Assembly: GCA_023443225.1 (NCBI GenBank)
Contig: JAEZVF010000055.1
Location: 1-18,420, forward strand
DNA from: Bacillota bacterium
GTDB lineage: Bacteria; Bacillota; Clostridia; Lachnospirales; Lachnospiraceae
Direction: 5' to 3'
Length of the DNA: 18,420 nt
The notes beneath the pieces are model-generated. The model worked only from the letters and a program-made list of their open reading frames with translations, was not told where the DNA came from and made no database searches. Within the stretch, counting starts at the first letter, position 1. Each line of letters begins with the position of its first letter. Positions 1-6,725 of this stretch are shown here, piece after piece. A program made the translations under genes and the position numbers.

Positions 1-57
1 ATTGTAAATGTTTACTATTTGTTTTTTGAAGTTTTCCTCATAATATCTTTTTGACAT
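1..57 (-). CDS. IS3-type transposase OrfA, N-terminal fragment (partial)
   Basis: Only the first 19 codons lie in the window. They begin MSKRYYEENFKKQIVNIY, which matches the opening helix of HTH_Tnp_1 (IS3/IS911 OrfA) proteins, where a basic 'Y.EEFK..iV.lY' pattern is typical. The ATG at 57 is preceded by a perfect AGGAGG 9 bases upstream. In the family OrfA binds the terminal repeats and is joined to the OrfB catalytic domain by frameshifting. Whether this copy is intact cannot be told. Confidence 0.6.
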   Translation of the reverse strand, partial: MSKRYYEENFKKQIVNIYN

Positions 58-78
58 GATTTTTCCTCCTATAATCTC

Positions 79-108
79 ATTATATCATGTTCGGAGAAAA
101 ACTGTCCT
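79..108 (-). promoter_or_regulatory. Probable sigma-A promoter of the left-edge IS
   Basis: On the minus strand AGGACA (103-108), an 18-base spacer and a consensus TATAAT (79-84) lie about 20-50 bases upstream of the OrfA start. The -35 box matches TTGACA at four of six positions. It overlaps the presumed terminal repeat, as is common in IS3 elements. Confidence 0.5.
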
Positions 109-130
109 ATTTAGTATAGCCTATCCAATA

Positions 131-670
131 CTATTTATTTGTCTGCATTGCCAAATATTTCTTCACAATCAATTCTACATTTTGGGAAATGTCTTTAGTT
201 CTGTCCACTCGCAAAACTGGGCAAGATAACTCTGTCGTCCATTGTTCAATCCTTGATATAGAGCGTGAGGCTACGAAATCAACAAATTTTATGTGTTGTT
301 CATACATATCGCCCCCTTTGCGGATGCGTTCTCTGTGTTTATCGTACTCTCGTTGTTCTATGCGTTTAATACGCAGTTCTATCGGTGCCGAGATAAATAC
401 AGCGAGTTCGTACAATTTTGGAATTATGTCACCAAAGTCTCCATTGACTGCCGAGATGACAAAAGAACGATGTTTCTTTATGTCAGAGAGTATTGAGTTC
501 AAGCAGTCTTCATACGAGCGTTCTACTGTGTATGGAATTTCTGATTTTTCAAAGTGATAATCCTCTATGTCCATATGTTTAAAATTCAACATGTTAGCCA
601 ACTCACGTCCAAGCGTAGTCTTGCCGCTTCCGTTTGCCCCAAATATGATTATACCATGTGGGTTACTCAT
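131..670 (-). CDS. Small P-loop ATPase/kinase-like protein
   Basis: A 179-residue protein with a Walker A motif GANGSGKT at residues 11-18, directly after a hydrophobic beta strand (GIIIF). This is the layout of adenylate, shikimate and gluconate kinase-like P-loop proteins (AAA_18/AAA_33 type). A middle 'DIEDYHF' could hold substrate or metal, and the Arg-rich stretch IKRIEQREYDKHRERIRK resembles a lid that closes over ATP. The ATG at 670 is chosen over an upstream in-frame start because AGGAGG sits 7 bases before it. Small stand-alone proteins of this kind in clostridia are mostly uncharacterised, so the phosphate acceptor is unknown. The next gene upstream starts at 1191 and ends at 739, so co-transcription is possible. 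Confidence 0.75.
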   Translation of the reverse strand: MSNPHGIIIFGANGSGKTTLGRELANMLNFKHMDIEDYHFEKSEIPYTVERSYEDCLNSILSDIKKHRSFVISAVNGDFGDIIPKLYELAVFISAPIELRIKRIEQREYDKHRERIRKGGDMYEQHIKFVDFVASRSISRIEQWTTELSCPVLRVDRTKDISQNVELIVKKYLAMQTNK

Positions 671-738
671 TTTTAGACCTCCTGAACGCTTAATAAAAAT
701 TGTGAAGTAAGTCACTCTGAAGTATTATGGAAATTTGA

Positions 739-1191
739 TCATAATCTATAAATAAGTTTAGGAGTTTTATTTCCCTTTGATATTAATGAATCTACTTGAC
801 TAAAAACAGTTGCTCCAAATCTCAAATAGAATCCTCTTGCATCTGGACTAGTTATAATTGTAAATTCTCTAATGCCTAGTTTTTTACATTCTTCAAGAGC
901 ATGATTCCATAACATTTTTCCATATCCTTTTCCAATATACGTAGGTTCTATAAATAGATATTCTAATGAGACCTCATCATTATTTAGCAATATTCCATAA
1001 AAACCGATTATTATTTCATCGTCCTTTAGAATATAAGTTGGATTATTTAATATAAATTCTTCAGTAATTAAGTATATTCTTTTGAATTTATCCATAAAAT
1101 CGGAATCATAGCCCCAATAAGATTCAGATCTGATTTCTAGACTAGCTAATAAATTTGTGTCCTTTGGCGATGCACTTACTATTGTGTTCAT
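739..1191 (-). CDS. GNAT-family N-acetyltransferase
   Basis: A 150-residue single-domain GNAT protein. The acetyl-CoA binding motif A is clear: strand 'SLEYLFIEPTYIGKGYGKML' at about residues 75-94, with the Q/RxxGxG/A loop as IGKGYG. Motif B follows as 'FYLRFGATVF' near residue 126. The family moves an acetyl group from acetyl-CoA to an amine or hydroxyl. Nothing in the sequence identifies the substrate. The ATG at 1191 has AGGAGA about 9 bases upstream. It lies 68 bases upstream of the kinase-like gene start, in the same direction. Confidence 0.85.
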   Translation of the reverse strand: MNTIVSASPKDTNLLASLEIRSESYWGYDSDFMDKFKRIYLITEEFILNNPTYILKDDEIIIGFYGILLNNDEVSLEYLFIEPTYIGKGYGKMLWNHALEECKKLGIREFTIITSPDARGFYLRFGATVFSQVDSLISKGNKTPKLIYRL

Positions 1192-1449
1192 TGGTTAACA
1201 TCTCCTATTCTAAAAAATTATTACCCATAAAAACATTTTTTAGATAAAAATAAGCAGTAAATTTAACACAAGTATGATTCTTTAACTGACATTATAGACC
1301 TGCTTTTTATCCGCGTGTATTTCACATAATACTTCTAATGTTCATCTATAGTATATATTTCACATACCATAATATCAACCAAAATTAACCTTTTACCCTT
1401 CAAACATTTCCAACTATCCAATGTCATCTATAAAACACCCTATTTTTAA

Positions 1450-1487
1450 GGGTCAAAAAACGGTGTTTTTTCACTGTTTTTTGACCC
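1450..1487. repeat. 38-base near-perfect palindrome (long hairpin)
   Basis: Two perfect 12-base arms (GGGTCAAAAAAC and GTTTTTTGACCC) flank a 14-base centre. On plus-strand RNA, GGUG/CACU in the centre extends the stem to 16 pairs with a U6 loop. No T-run follows the outer arm on either strand, so it is not a standard intrinsic terminator. It could be a small non-autonomous element or an mRNA-stabilising hairpin. Confidence 0.6.
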
Positions 1488-1605
1488 AAATTTCGTCCTC
1501 AAACCACTATATGTTGTGGTCAGGTCTTATTATTTCTCCTCCGAACCACAATACGTCATCATTATTATACTCTCAACATGTGATTTTTAGGCTATTTGGG
1601 AAACA

Positions 1606-1668
1606 TGTCAACAGGTACTCAAAACCACCCATTTTACAAGGTTTTGTGGGTGTTTCTGTTAGAACTGA
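1606..1668. repeat. Cluster of mutually exclusive inverted repeats
   Basis: CAAAACC (1620-1626) can pair with GGTTTTG (1640-1646), while CACCCA (1626-1631) can pair with TGGGTG (1647-1652). AACAG near 1610 can also pair with CTGTT at 1656-1660 to enclose the whole. The stems share bases, so only one arrangement can form at a time. No gene depends on it visibly: the GNAT gene 739-1191 starts over 400 bases downstream on the minus strand. Confidence 0.45.
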
Positions 1669-1734
1669 CATTCAAACCATCACCTTGTTTAATTAGGCTA
1701 TTTAACAATAACACCCCTGTAAATCAAGATTTGC

Positions 1735-2247
1735 TTACTTATTTAAAATGCTATATACATATGTATCTTTCCAAATTGGGGTTCCGTTTATCTTTGTCCA
1801 AAAATACACATTCTGTCTAAAATATGCTTCTTTTTGAAACCCAAGTTTCTCTAACAGTTTCCATGAATTTGAATTTTTAGGGTCGCATTCTGCAAAAATT
1901 CGATGAATTCCTTCAGAAAAAGCATTATCTATAAGTGCCTTACAACTTTCTGTTGCATATCCATTTCCCCAATAATTTTTATTGAAAACATATCCAATTT
2001 CAAGAGTATTAAAATCCCGCTTTCCAAGATAAACATTCCCAATCATTTTATGAGTTTTCTTAAGTTCAACAGCTATCATTTCATCAGTTGAAATGCGCCA
2101 GTCGAGGTTTCCTTTAACCTCCTCAATGTTCATTGGTTTATATGGTTCATATTTGACAACCTTTTCGTCAGACAAATATTCAAATAAATCTTGTAAATCA
2201 TCAATAGTATATCTTCTTAAAATTAATCTTTCCGTTTCAATTCTCAC
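1735..2247 (-). CDS. RimJ/RimL-type GNAT N-acetyltransferase
   Basis: A 170-residue protein that opens MRIETERLILRRYTIDD, the hallmark N-terminus of the Acetyltransf_3 (RimJ/RimL) group. Motif A is NKNYWGNGYATE at residues 89-100, and the late 'NSNSWKLLEKLGFQKE' is the conserved Asn/Leu-Gly-Phe segment. This group acetylates ribosomal protein N-termini, amino acids or antibiotics, and the substrate cannot be read here. The start is GTG at 2247, supported by GGAGGA 8 bases upstream. Its ribosome binding site lies in the 20-base gap after the recombinase stop at 2268, so the two are probably read from one transcript. Confidence 0.88.
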   Translation of the reverse strand: MRIETERLILRRYTIDDLQDLFEYLSDEKVVKYEPYKPMNIEEVKGNLDWRISTDEMIAVELKKTHKMIGNVYLGKRDFNTLEIGYVFNKNYWGNGYATESCKALIDNAFSEGIHRIFAECDPKNSNSWKLLEKLGFQKEAYFRQNVYFWTKINGTPIWKDTYVYSILNK

Positions 2248-2267
2248 TTATCATTCCTCCACAACTT

Positions 2268-3194
2268 CTAAGTAATCTTTCTCTTTGAACTGTATTTTTT
2301 GTTACTGCGATGCGTACCATCATCATCTGTAACAACATTACTTCTCATTTTCTTTGCATCTTGTACCGCTCGAAACTCACTTTCTGTGATTATCGGTGGA
2401 ATACACTCTTTCATCTGATATGCAAATTCCTGTGTAGCCGAATCCAGCAGGGTAACGGTCCCTGTATACTTTTCATATGCAAGTATTGTTTCTATTGCTC
2501 TCTTATTCCATTTTTCCTTACCGGAAGGAGATGCAATACCTGTATCGGAAAGTTTTTTGATAATGCCAAGTACGCTTGTTCCATCAAGGTACCAACGAAA
2601 GATATCCCTGACCACTTTGGATTGTTCATCATCAATTACAAGCCCGCCTTCTTTATTTTTGTTGTAACCATAGAGTTTTCGATTATATAGCCCAGAAGTG
2701 CCGCTGGCGGCTCGATGAGCAAGTCCCAGTCGGATATTTTCGCTTCGGCTTTCATTTTCGGCCTGTGCAAGTGACTCCATTACCGAAATCATCAGATTAC
2801 TGTCAACCTCATCGGTATCAAGATTTTCTTGATTAAATATGATTCTAACACCTGCTACCTTCAATCGATTGATAGCGGATAAGGTTTCAACCGTATCTCT
2901 GCCGAATCTGCTGATGCTTTTTGTAAGAACAACGGAGATATTGTGAGCTTCGCATTCTCGAATCAATCGTTCAAACTCACGACGAGGAACTTCACCTTTT
3001 GCTGAAGCAATATCGATAAATACATCTGCCAGTCTCCACTGGCTAACATTTGCAACCGCTCTTGTTAAAGCGGAAATCTGTGCAGCAAGGCTATAAAGTT
3101 GTTCTTTTTCGTTCGTACTGACCCTGCAATAGATGCCAACAGACTTTTCCAAACGGTCATTCTTTGCTTGAATGTACCAAATCTTTGAATCCAT
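2268..3194 (-). CDS. Serine site-specific recombinase, short or 3'-truncated
   Basis: The N-terminal resolvase domain has the catalytic serine in IYCRVST (Ser26) and the conserved 'SISRFGRDTVETL' and 'ENESRSENIRLGL' segments. A recombinase DNA-binding domain follows (about residues 175-290, 'YNRKLYGYN', 'GIIKKLSDTGIASPSG', 'WNKRAIETIL'). Large serine recombinases are usually near 500 residues with a zinc ribbon and coiled coil. This one stops at 308 residues, just past 'KKYSSK', so it is either a short clostridial type or truncated. Another minus-strand frame continues as KDYLEVVEE before a stop at 2251, which could mark a frameshift. The ATG at 3194 is preceded by GAGGTGAG. Such enzymes cut and rejoin DNA at paired sites in mobile elements. 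No partner recombinase or att pair is visible. Confidence 0.82.
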   Translation of the reverse strand: MDSKIWYIQAKNDRLEKSVGIYCRVSTNEKEQLYSLAAQISALTRAVANVSQWRLADVFIDIASAKGEVPRREFERLIRECEAHNISVVLTKSISRFGRDTVETLSAINRLKVAGVRIIFNQENLDTDEVDSNLMISVMESLAQAENESRSENIRLGLAHRAASGTSGLYNRKLYGYNKNKEGGLVIDDEQSKVVRDIFRWYLDGTSVLGIIKKLSDTGIASPSGKEKWNKRAIETILAYEKYTGTVTLLDSATQEFAYQMKECIPPIITESEFRAVQDAKKMRSNVVTDDDGTHRSNKKYSSKRKIT

Positions 3195-3647
3195 CAGCTC
3201 ACCTCTTTGTCCTTGTTTAGCCTATTTTTATATTGCAATTAACGCGAATGATAAGTAGGCTATATCAATGCTTCGAATGCACAAAAACACAATATATTGC
3301 GTCATTGCCGCTGCGTTATACTATATATTGCCTGACATCAATACTACCGTCTCAACGTGTGTCGGTTTGGTAATAAGAACAATTTTGGGTTGACTCGCCC
3401 TGCCGATAAGAACACATATGAGTAGTATCTACTTCGTTATTGCGATCCACAGAGCTTTTACTATTAACATTATCCACTAAGTAATCGTGATTGTCTATTT
3501 CAATCATCCCTCTCTACCTGGTAAATAATTCAGTTTGATCTTATCAACCTGTCTTCTAAAACCACTCAATAACAGCAATCTAAGTATATAAAATACACAT
3601 AAGAAATTCAATATTACAATTAATCTCAAAAAAAGCTTTTAACAGGA
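3195..3647. other. Gap upstream of the recombinase, mostly non-coding
   Basis: The 450 bases hold one doubtful 51-codon ORF (3352-3507). Next to the recombinase start are 7-base inverted repeats TAGCCTA (3218-3224) and TAGGCTA (about 3256-3262), separated by about 30 bases, and a CAATATATTG palindrome near 3290. These could be recombinase binding or promoter elements, but neither is proven. From 3508 to 3647 nothing is recognised. Confidence 0.4.
3352..3507 (-). CDS. Doubtful 51-residue hypothetical protein
   Basis: An open frame from ATG at 3507 to TGA at 3352 encodes a hydrophilic peptide rich in Asn, Asp, Ser and Tyr, beginning MIEIDNHDYLVDNV. AGAGAGGG touches the ATG directly, which is too close for a good ribosome binding site. 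No family is recognised. It may be a remnant of a larger gene that once preceded the recombinase. Low confidence. Confidence 0.2.
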   Translation of the reverse strand: MIEIDNHDYLVDNVNSKSSVDRNNEVDTTHMCSYRQGESTQNCSYYQTDTR

Positions 3648-4163
3648 TTACTTGCAAAGCTCAATAAATTCCTTTGCACTTTGTGTTATATATTTACTTT
3701 TATGATAAATAATACGGAATTTCCGATTAAGTGTAATATTTTTCAATGTAAATCGCTTGATTTCCTTTCGGTCAAGGCTATCCTTTACTAATAAATATGG
3801 TAAAATAGAAATACCCAAATTAGCACGAACTGCTCTTACTATTGCTTGTGTACTAGTACTTTCCCATATTGGATCAATTTTAATACCATGTAAAGTCATC
3901 ATACTGTCAAATACATCACGACCTGCACTACCGATTTCCCTCATTATAAAATTTTCTTTTTGAATTTGATTAACCTCGATATCAATTTTATCGGCAAGAG
4001 GATGAGAATTTGGGCATATCATAACCAGTTCATCCTCCCGAAACTGTTGTTCAATAACAAATGGATGATGCACAATTCCTTCAATCAGACCAAGATCAAT
4101 TTTATTCTCAATAATATACTGCTGTATTGTATCAGAATTATCAATAATAACTTTTACTTCCAT
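3648..4163 (-). pseudogene. LysR-type regulator, effector-binding domain only (5'-truncated)
   Basis: The 171 residues match the C-terminal substrate-binding half of LysR regulators. Seen are the strand/helix 'VKVIIDNSDTIQQYIIENKIDLGLIEG' region, 'LVMICPNSHPLADK', 'FIMREIGSAGRDVFDSMM' and 'AIVRAVRANLGISILPYLLV'. The N-terminal winged helix-turn-helix (about 110-120 residues) is absent. In its place the DNA switches into the end of the GH5 gene, whose stop at 4141 lies inside this reading frame. No ribosome binding site precedes the first ATG. Without a DNA-binding domain it cannot act as a normal LysR regulator, so it is read as a remnant left by a recombination event at about 4150-4163. Confidence 0.85.
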
Positions 4164-5211
4164 ACTGTTCCCGACTTAGCTGTTCCATTACAAACATTCC
4201 CCAATCAGTCAATTCCTCCATGCCCTCATAAAACATCGGTGGTTCCCAACCATCATCATACCAACAGGCAACCCATCCTATATTATGTTCTTCCATAAAT
4301 TGAATGATTGATTCTCCGTAACTCTTACGATTTCCTTTCAGATAAGCCTGCTCTACAAGTCCATCTTCTGATGCATATCCCCATTCAGTAACTACAATAG
4401 GTAACGTGTCAGCTATTGTTTCAAATTTTCGTTTCCATCCAATTCTGTTTGGAAAAATATGAGCTGAATAAGCTATATTCCCATCCTCCAAGGGTTGCCT
4501 TTCCCAATAGGATAAATCATATGAATAATCGATCCCGCTTACAAGTATTAGTTGGTTTGATCCTGTACTTCTGATTGTTTCTACAAGCGAGTTAGCATGT
4601 GCACTCCATATATCTCCTCTTATCGATGCTGGTTCATTATATATTTCAAAAATAACATTTGGAACATCTTTAAAGTATGAGGCCACAGTATTCCAAAATT
4701 CAACAGAGAAATCATAAGGTTTCATTTTAACATCTACCATCTCAGAACCTGCACCTGTTTCTATATTTCCTATAAAATGCAAATCAATAATTACATATTT
4801 ATTATATTTGATTGCCCATGTTACTATCGGATCTAAATACCTCCAAAGATAATATTCATCAGATACCCATGCTTTGGGATGAACTGGAATACGTATTACA
4901 TTTGCACCACTCTCAAATACCCCTTTAAAATATTCCTCATTAAAATCAGCATCTGTATTTAATTTCTGTGCTTCTGGTACCATAATACCTTTCAACAGTA
5001 TCTGCTCTCCGGATGCATTCATAATTTTATTGTCTTGTACAAAGAGAGACTGAGTATATTTAGTGTTAATATCAACCTCAAATACGTCTTTCTTTGCAAC
5101 AGGTAGCAATATATTTCCTTTTCCGAATAGCATTAGACCGACAAAGATAATGATTATGACACCAATAAAACAACCAAAACATATTAGAAGAATATCAACA
5201 ATTTTTTTCAT
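4141..5211 (-). CDS. Membrane-anchored glycoside hydrolase family 5 (endoglucanase-like)
   Basis: A 356-residue protein with an uncleaved signal anchor at residues 7-29, so the catalytic domain should face outside. GH5 landmarks are visible: VIRIPVHP with Arg107, the acid/base glutamate in IFEIYNEP (Glu193), His251 in YSAHIFP, and the nucleophile in VVTEWGYA (Glu276). GH5 enzymes hydrolyse beta-1,4-glucans or mannans with retention of configuration; the exact glycan is not predictable. The ATG at 5211 follows GGAGG, which overlaps the TAG of the XRE gene just upstream, so the two form an operon. The last residues (about SREQYGSKSYY) are encoded by DNA shared with the LysR remnant, so the natural C-terminus may have been replaced. 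The catalytic core looks complete. Confidence 0.9.
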   Translation of the reverse strand: MKKIVDILLICFGCFIGVIIIIFVGLMLFGKGNILLPVAKKDVFEVDINTKYTQSLFVQDNKIMNASGEQILLKGIMVPEAQKLNTDADFNEEYFKGVFESGANVIRIPVHPKAWVSDEYYLWRYLDPIVTWAIKYNKYVIIDLHFIGNIETGAGSEMVDVKMKPYDFSVEFWNTVASYFKDVPNVIFEIYNEPASIRGDIWSAHANSLVETIRSTGSNQLILVSGIDYSYDLSYWERQPLEDGNIAYSAHIFPNRIGWKRKFETIADTLPIVVTEWGYASEDGLVEQAYLKGNRKSYGESIIQFMEEHNIGWVACWYDDGWEPPMFYEGMEELTDWGMFVMEQLSREQYGSKSYY

Positions 5212-5220
5212 ATGCTCCTC

Positions 5221-5691
5221 CTACAACTCCAGTACAAATCCTATAATCATAATGGTAGTAAGTACTAGAGAAATTATTATACCTATGATTGAAAGAAGCA
5301 TCATCTTTCTATTTTGTATTGTTCTTTTCTGATGAAGCAATGAAAATACTCCAACAACAAATCCAGAGATTGGTGGAAATGAAAGAAAAGTTAATGCGAT
5401 TCCCAAAATATAGTTTTCCTTTGCTGTAACATTTACTTGTGTCTGATTAATATCCTTATATTCAGTCTCCTTATTTTCAATCCCTTTATTCTCAATTTCA
5501 TCATTCAATATATAATCTAGGGAACATGAAAACAATTTACTCATTTTGATTAATTTCTCAGTTTCCGGAAATGAGACACAGGATTCCCACTTTGAGACAG
5601 CCTGCCTTGAAACACTTAGCAACTCAGCAAGTTGCTCCTGTGTTAGATTATTTTCTTTTCTCAATTTTACGATTTTTTCACCATATGTCAT
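5221..5691 (-). CDS. XRE-family transcriptional regulator with two C-terminal membrane segments
   Basis: Residues 4-60 are a Cro/C1-type helix-turn-helix (LTQEQLAELLSVSRQAVSKWE, helices at about 16-36) with the usual SLDYIL tail. A charged linker (62-90) leads to two hydrophobic segments at about 94-119 and 131-154. The protein should therefore sit at the membrane with its DNA-binding domain in the cytoplasm. This layout is common in Firmicutes for regulators of the adjacent operon. It overlaps the ribosome binding site of the GH5 gene, pointing to joint control. The ATG at 5691 has no clear ribosome binding site of its own. It begins one base after the stop of an 11-codon upstream ORF that has a good one. 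Confidence 0.87.
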   Translation of the reverse strand: MTYGEKIVKLRKENNLTQEQLAELLSVSRQAVSKWESCVSFPETEKLIKMSKLFSCSLDYILNDEIENKGIENKETEYKDINQTQVNVTAKENYILGIALTFLSFPPISGFVVGVFSLLHQKRTIQNRKMMLLSIIGIIISLVLTTIMIIGFVLEL

Positions 5692-5708
5692 ATCATAACT
5701 TGTATGAT
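5692..5708. promoter_or_regulatory. Second small palindrome at the XRE start
   Basis: ATCATA and TATGAT (6-base arms, 5-base spacer) end one base before the XRE start codon and overlap the larger palindrome by a few bases. It could be a second half of the operator or part of a hairpin that hides the start. Confidence 0.35.
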
Positions 5709-5728
5709 GTATTTAGTATCAAATACAT
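5693..5728 (-). CDS. Possible 11-residue leader peptide
   Basis: AAAGGAG (5737-5743) sits about 8 bases before an ATG at 5728 that opens MYLILNTSYKL and ends in TGA at 5693. The stop is one base from the ATG of the XRE gene (TGATATG). Since the XRE start lacks its own ribosome binding site, translation could be coupled through this peptide. The ORF is very short and overlaps a palindrome, so it may be accidental. Confidence 0.35.
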   Translation of the reverse strand: MYLILNTSYKL

Positions 5729-5730
5729 CA
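5705..5730. promoter_or_regulatory. Palindromic operator candidate upstream of the XRE gene
   Basis: Perfect 10-base arms TGATGTATTT and AAATACATCA are separated by AGTATC. This 26-base palindrome lies 14 bases upstream of the XRE start. Cro/C1-type proteins bind such sites as dimers, so autoregulation of the XRE-GH5 operon is a reasonable inference. Confidence 0.55.
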
Positions 5731-6007
5731 ATACTCTCCTTTCCAATACAACTTTGTTATAATTAATAGTAACACTGTGGACTTTTTATTTTATTTTATA
5801 GCTTTGACTATTTAAAGGAGTGTATTGCCACAGTTTTATCTAAATCATTTATAGTTGGATAAGTCAAAACGATTTCATCGTTAGAACTTTCATGTCACGC
5901 AAGTCTATGATGATAAAACTAGGTGGACAAACACAGTGATTATTTACTAAGGAGTTGATCTAATGATTTACATAACTTGCCAGTTCTTTAAATGAGTAAC
6001 CCATGAT
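5731..6007. other. Upstream region of the XRE-GH5 operon, no gene seen
   Basis: The stretch is AT-rich. CTGTGG (about 5775) and CCACAG (about 5830) form a distant inverted pair, and AACGAT-TTC-ATCGTT makes a small stem near 5870. A plus-strand AAGGAG near 5950 precedes only a 10-codon ORF. No promoter with a convincing -35/-10 pair was found. Confidence 0.4.
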
Positions 6008-6235
6008 TTACTTTGTCCCTAACGAACCAGGTTTTTTAATCCATTTCTTATCAGTACTTTCTTTTATAAAAAAGCGTGTTATCTCCCCACAGTCTAGGCA
6101 TATATCACAATACATTTGTGCTACACCTATAAGCAATCCACTTTTGAATCTTGGTCCGATATTTCCTGTTTCAGCAGTTTTTCCAATTGAAACTCCCTCT
6201 TCAATATTTGTGCTACCACAATGCAGACAATTCAT
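6008..6235 (-). CDS. Small zinc-ribbon protein
   Basis: A 75-residue protein with two Cys pairs: CLHC near the N-terminus and CDIC...DCG in the middle (CLDC follows), the pattern of a zinc ribbon. Between them is a Gly-rich linker (SIGKTAETGNIGP), and a basic tail (KKWIKKPGSLG) follows. The ATG at 6235 is preferred over a GTG at 6241 because AGGGGG lies about 8 bases upstream of the ATG but only 2 from the GTG. Proteins like this are widespread in clostridia without an assigned role. Confidence 0.7.
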   Translation of the reverse strand: MNCLHCGSTNIEEGVSIGKTAETGNIGPRFKSGLLIGVAQMYCDICLDCGEITRFFIKESTDKKWIKKPGSLGTK

Positions 6236-6385
6236 TTGCACTTCCCCCTAATTTTATTTTAGTATCCTATTTACATAGATGTATAGTCTGCTAATCCTTA
6301 CTTATATACAAGTGCGTTATAGATTCAGATTATATCATCTATTAAAATGTAATTTATCTTCTCCGCAGATAATCTGCACTTCAAA

Positions 6386-6577
6386 TTACTGTGAAATATT
6401 GATTCGTTTACCACAATGCCTACAATAATATACATGATTTTTTGAATAGCTCAATCTATCAAGTTTTTCAAAACCACCACAATTTGGGCATCTTAATCTG
6501 TGTCTATCTAGTATAATATAGGAAAACATGAGTATTCCAACGAAGATGAACAATGGCCATTTAATAAATCCACCCAC
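6386..6577 (-). CDS. Small membrane-anchored zinc-ribbon protein
   Basis: One transmembrane helix (WPLFIFVGILMFSYIIL, residues 7-23) is followed by a Cys4 zinc ribbon, CPNCGG at about 30-35 and CRHCGKR at about 52-58. The ribbon should face the cytoplasm. The likely start is GTG at 6577 with only a weak GGGA upstream. The frame stays open another 17 codons upstream with a hydrophobic stretch (GTGLVVLIGISVVGG) but no standard start, so the gene may have lost its original beginning. Its neighbour at 6008-6235 also carries a zinc ribbon. Function unknown. Confidence 0.55.
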   Translation of the reverse strand: MGGFIKWPLFIFVGILMFSYIILDRHRLRCPNCGGFEKLDRLSYSKNHVYYCRHCGKRINISQ

Positions 6578-6725
6578 TACTGAAATCCCAATTAAAACAA
6601 CTAAACCAGTACCTATGTTACTTTTTCGTTAAAATATTTCCTAATATAATTTGCTTTCATCGAGTTTGTAAATTACTGTGCCGTTAGGTGAAATGATTTT
6701 TTCGTTTTCATAATTCTCATTTTGT

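Larger units (their letters stand above)
1..122 (-). mobile_element. 5' end of an IS3-family-like insertion sequence, cut by the window edge
   Basis: Reading the minus strand inward, a TA-rich end carrying GGACAGTTTTTC is followed by a promoter, a strong ribosome binding site and the start of an OrfA-like transposase. GGACAG followed by a T-run resembles the terminal repeats of the IS150 group of IS3 elements. The outer boundary is set only by eye near 107-122, and no target duplication can be checked because the other end is outside the window. Confidence 0.55.
1192..1734. other. 543-bp gap without a gene, rich in inverted repeats
   Basis: No credible coding sequence was found on either strand. 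The ORFs here have no ribosome binding site and no protein-like composition. The gap holds a strong hairpin at 1450-1487, a set of competing stems at 1606-1668, a small stem ACCAC/GTGGT at about 1503-1520, and a 26-base near-repeat (1555-1580) that recurs at 17387-17412. A GGAGGAG motif near 1540 on the minus strand is followed only by an immediate stop. Confidence 0.6.

Noticed and set aside
189..557. Plus-strand ORF of 122 codons over the kinase-like gene
   Set aside because: It lies wholly opposite the P-loop gene, has no ribosome binding site and its product is not protein-like. It is a shadow.
1606..1668. attC-like integron recombination site (GTTAGAA, GTCAAC and flanking stems)
   Set aside because: The core GTTRRRY/RYYYAAC pattern is not met, other gaps lack matching sites, and no integron integrase is present.
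1421..1820. Plus-strand ORFs in the hairpin-rich gap
   Set aside because: No ribosome binding site, no family features, and they run through inverted repeats and into the opposite strand of the GNAT gene.
5945..5995. Plus-strand 10-codon ORF with AAGGAG near 5950
   Set aside because: Too short to support, with no plus-strand gene following it.
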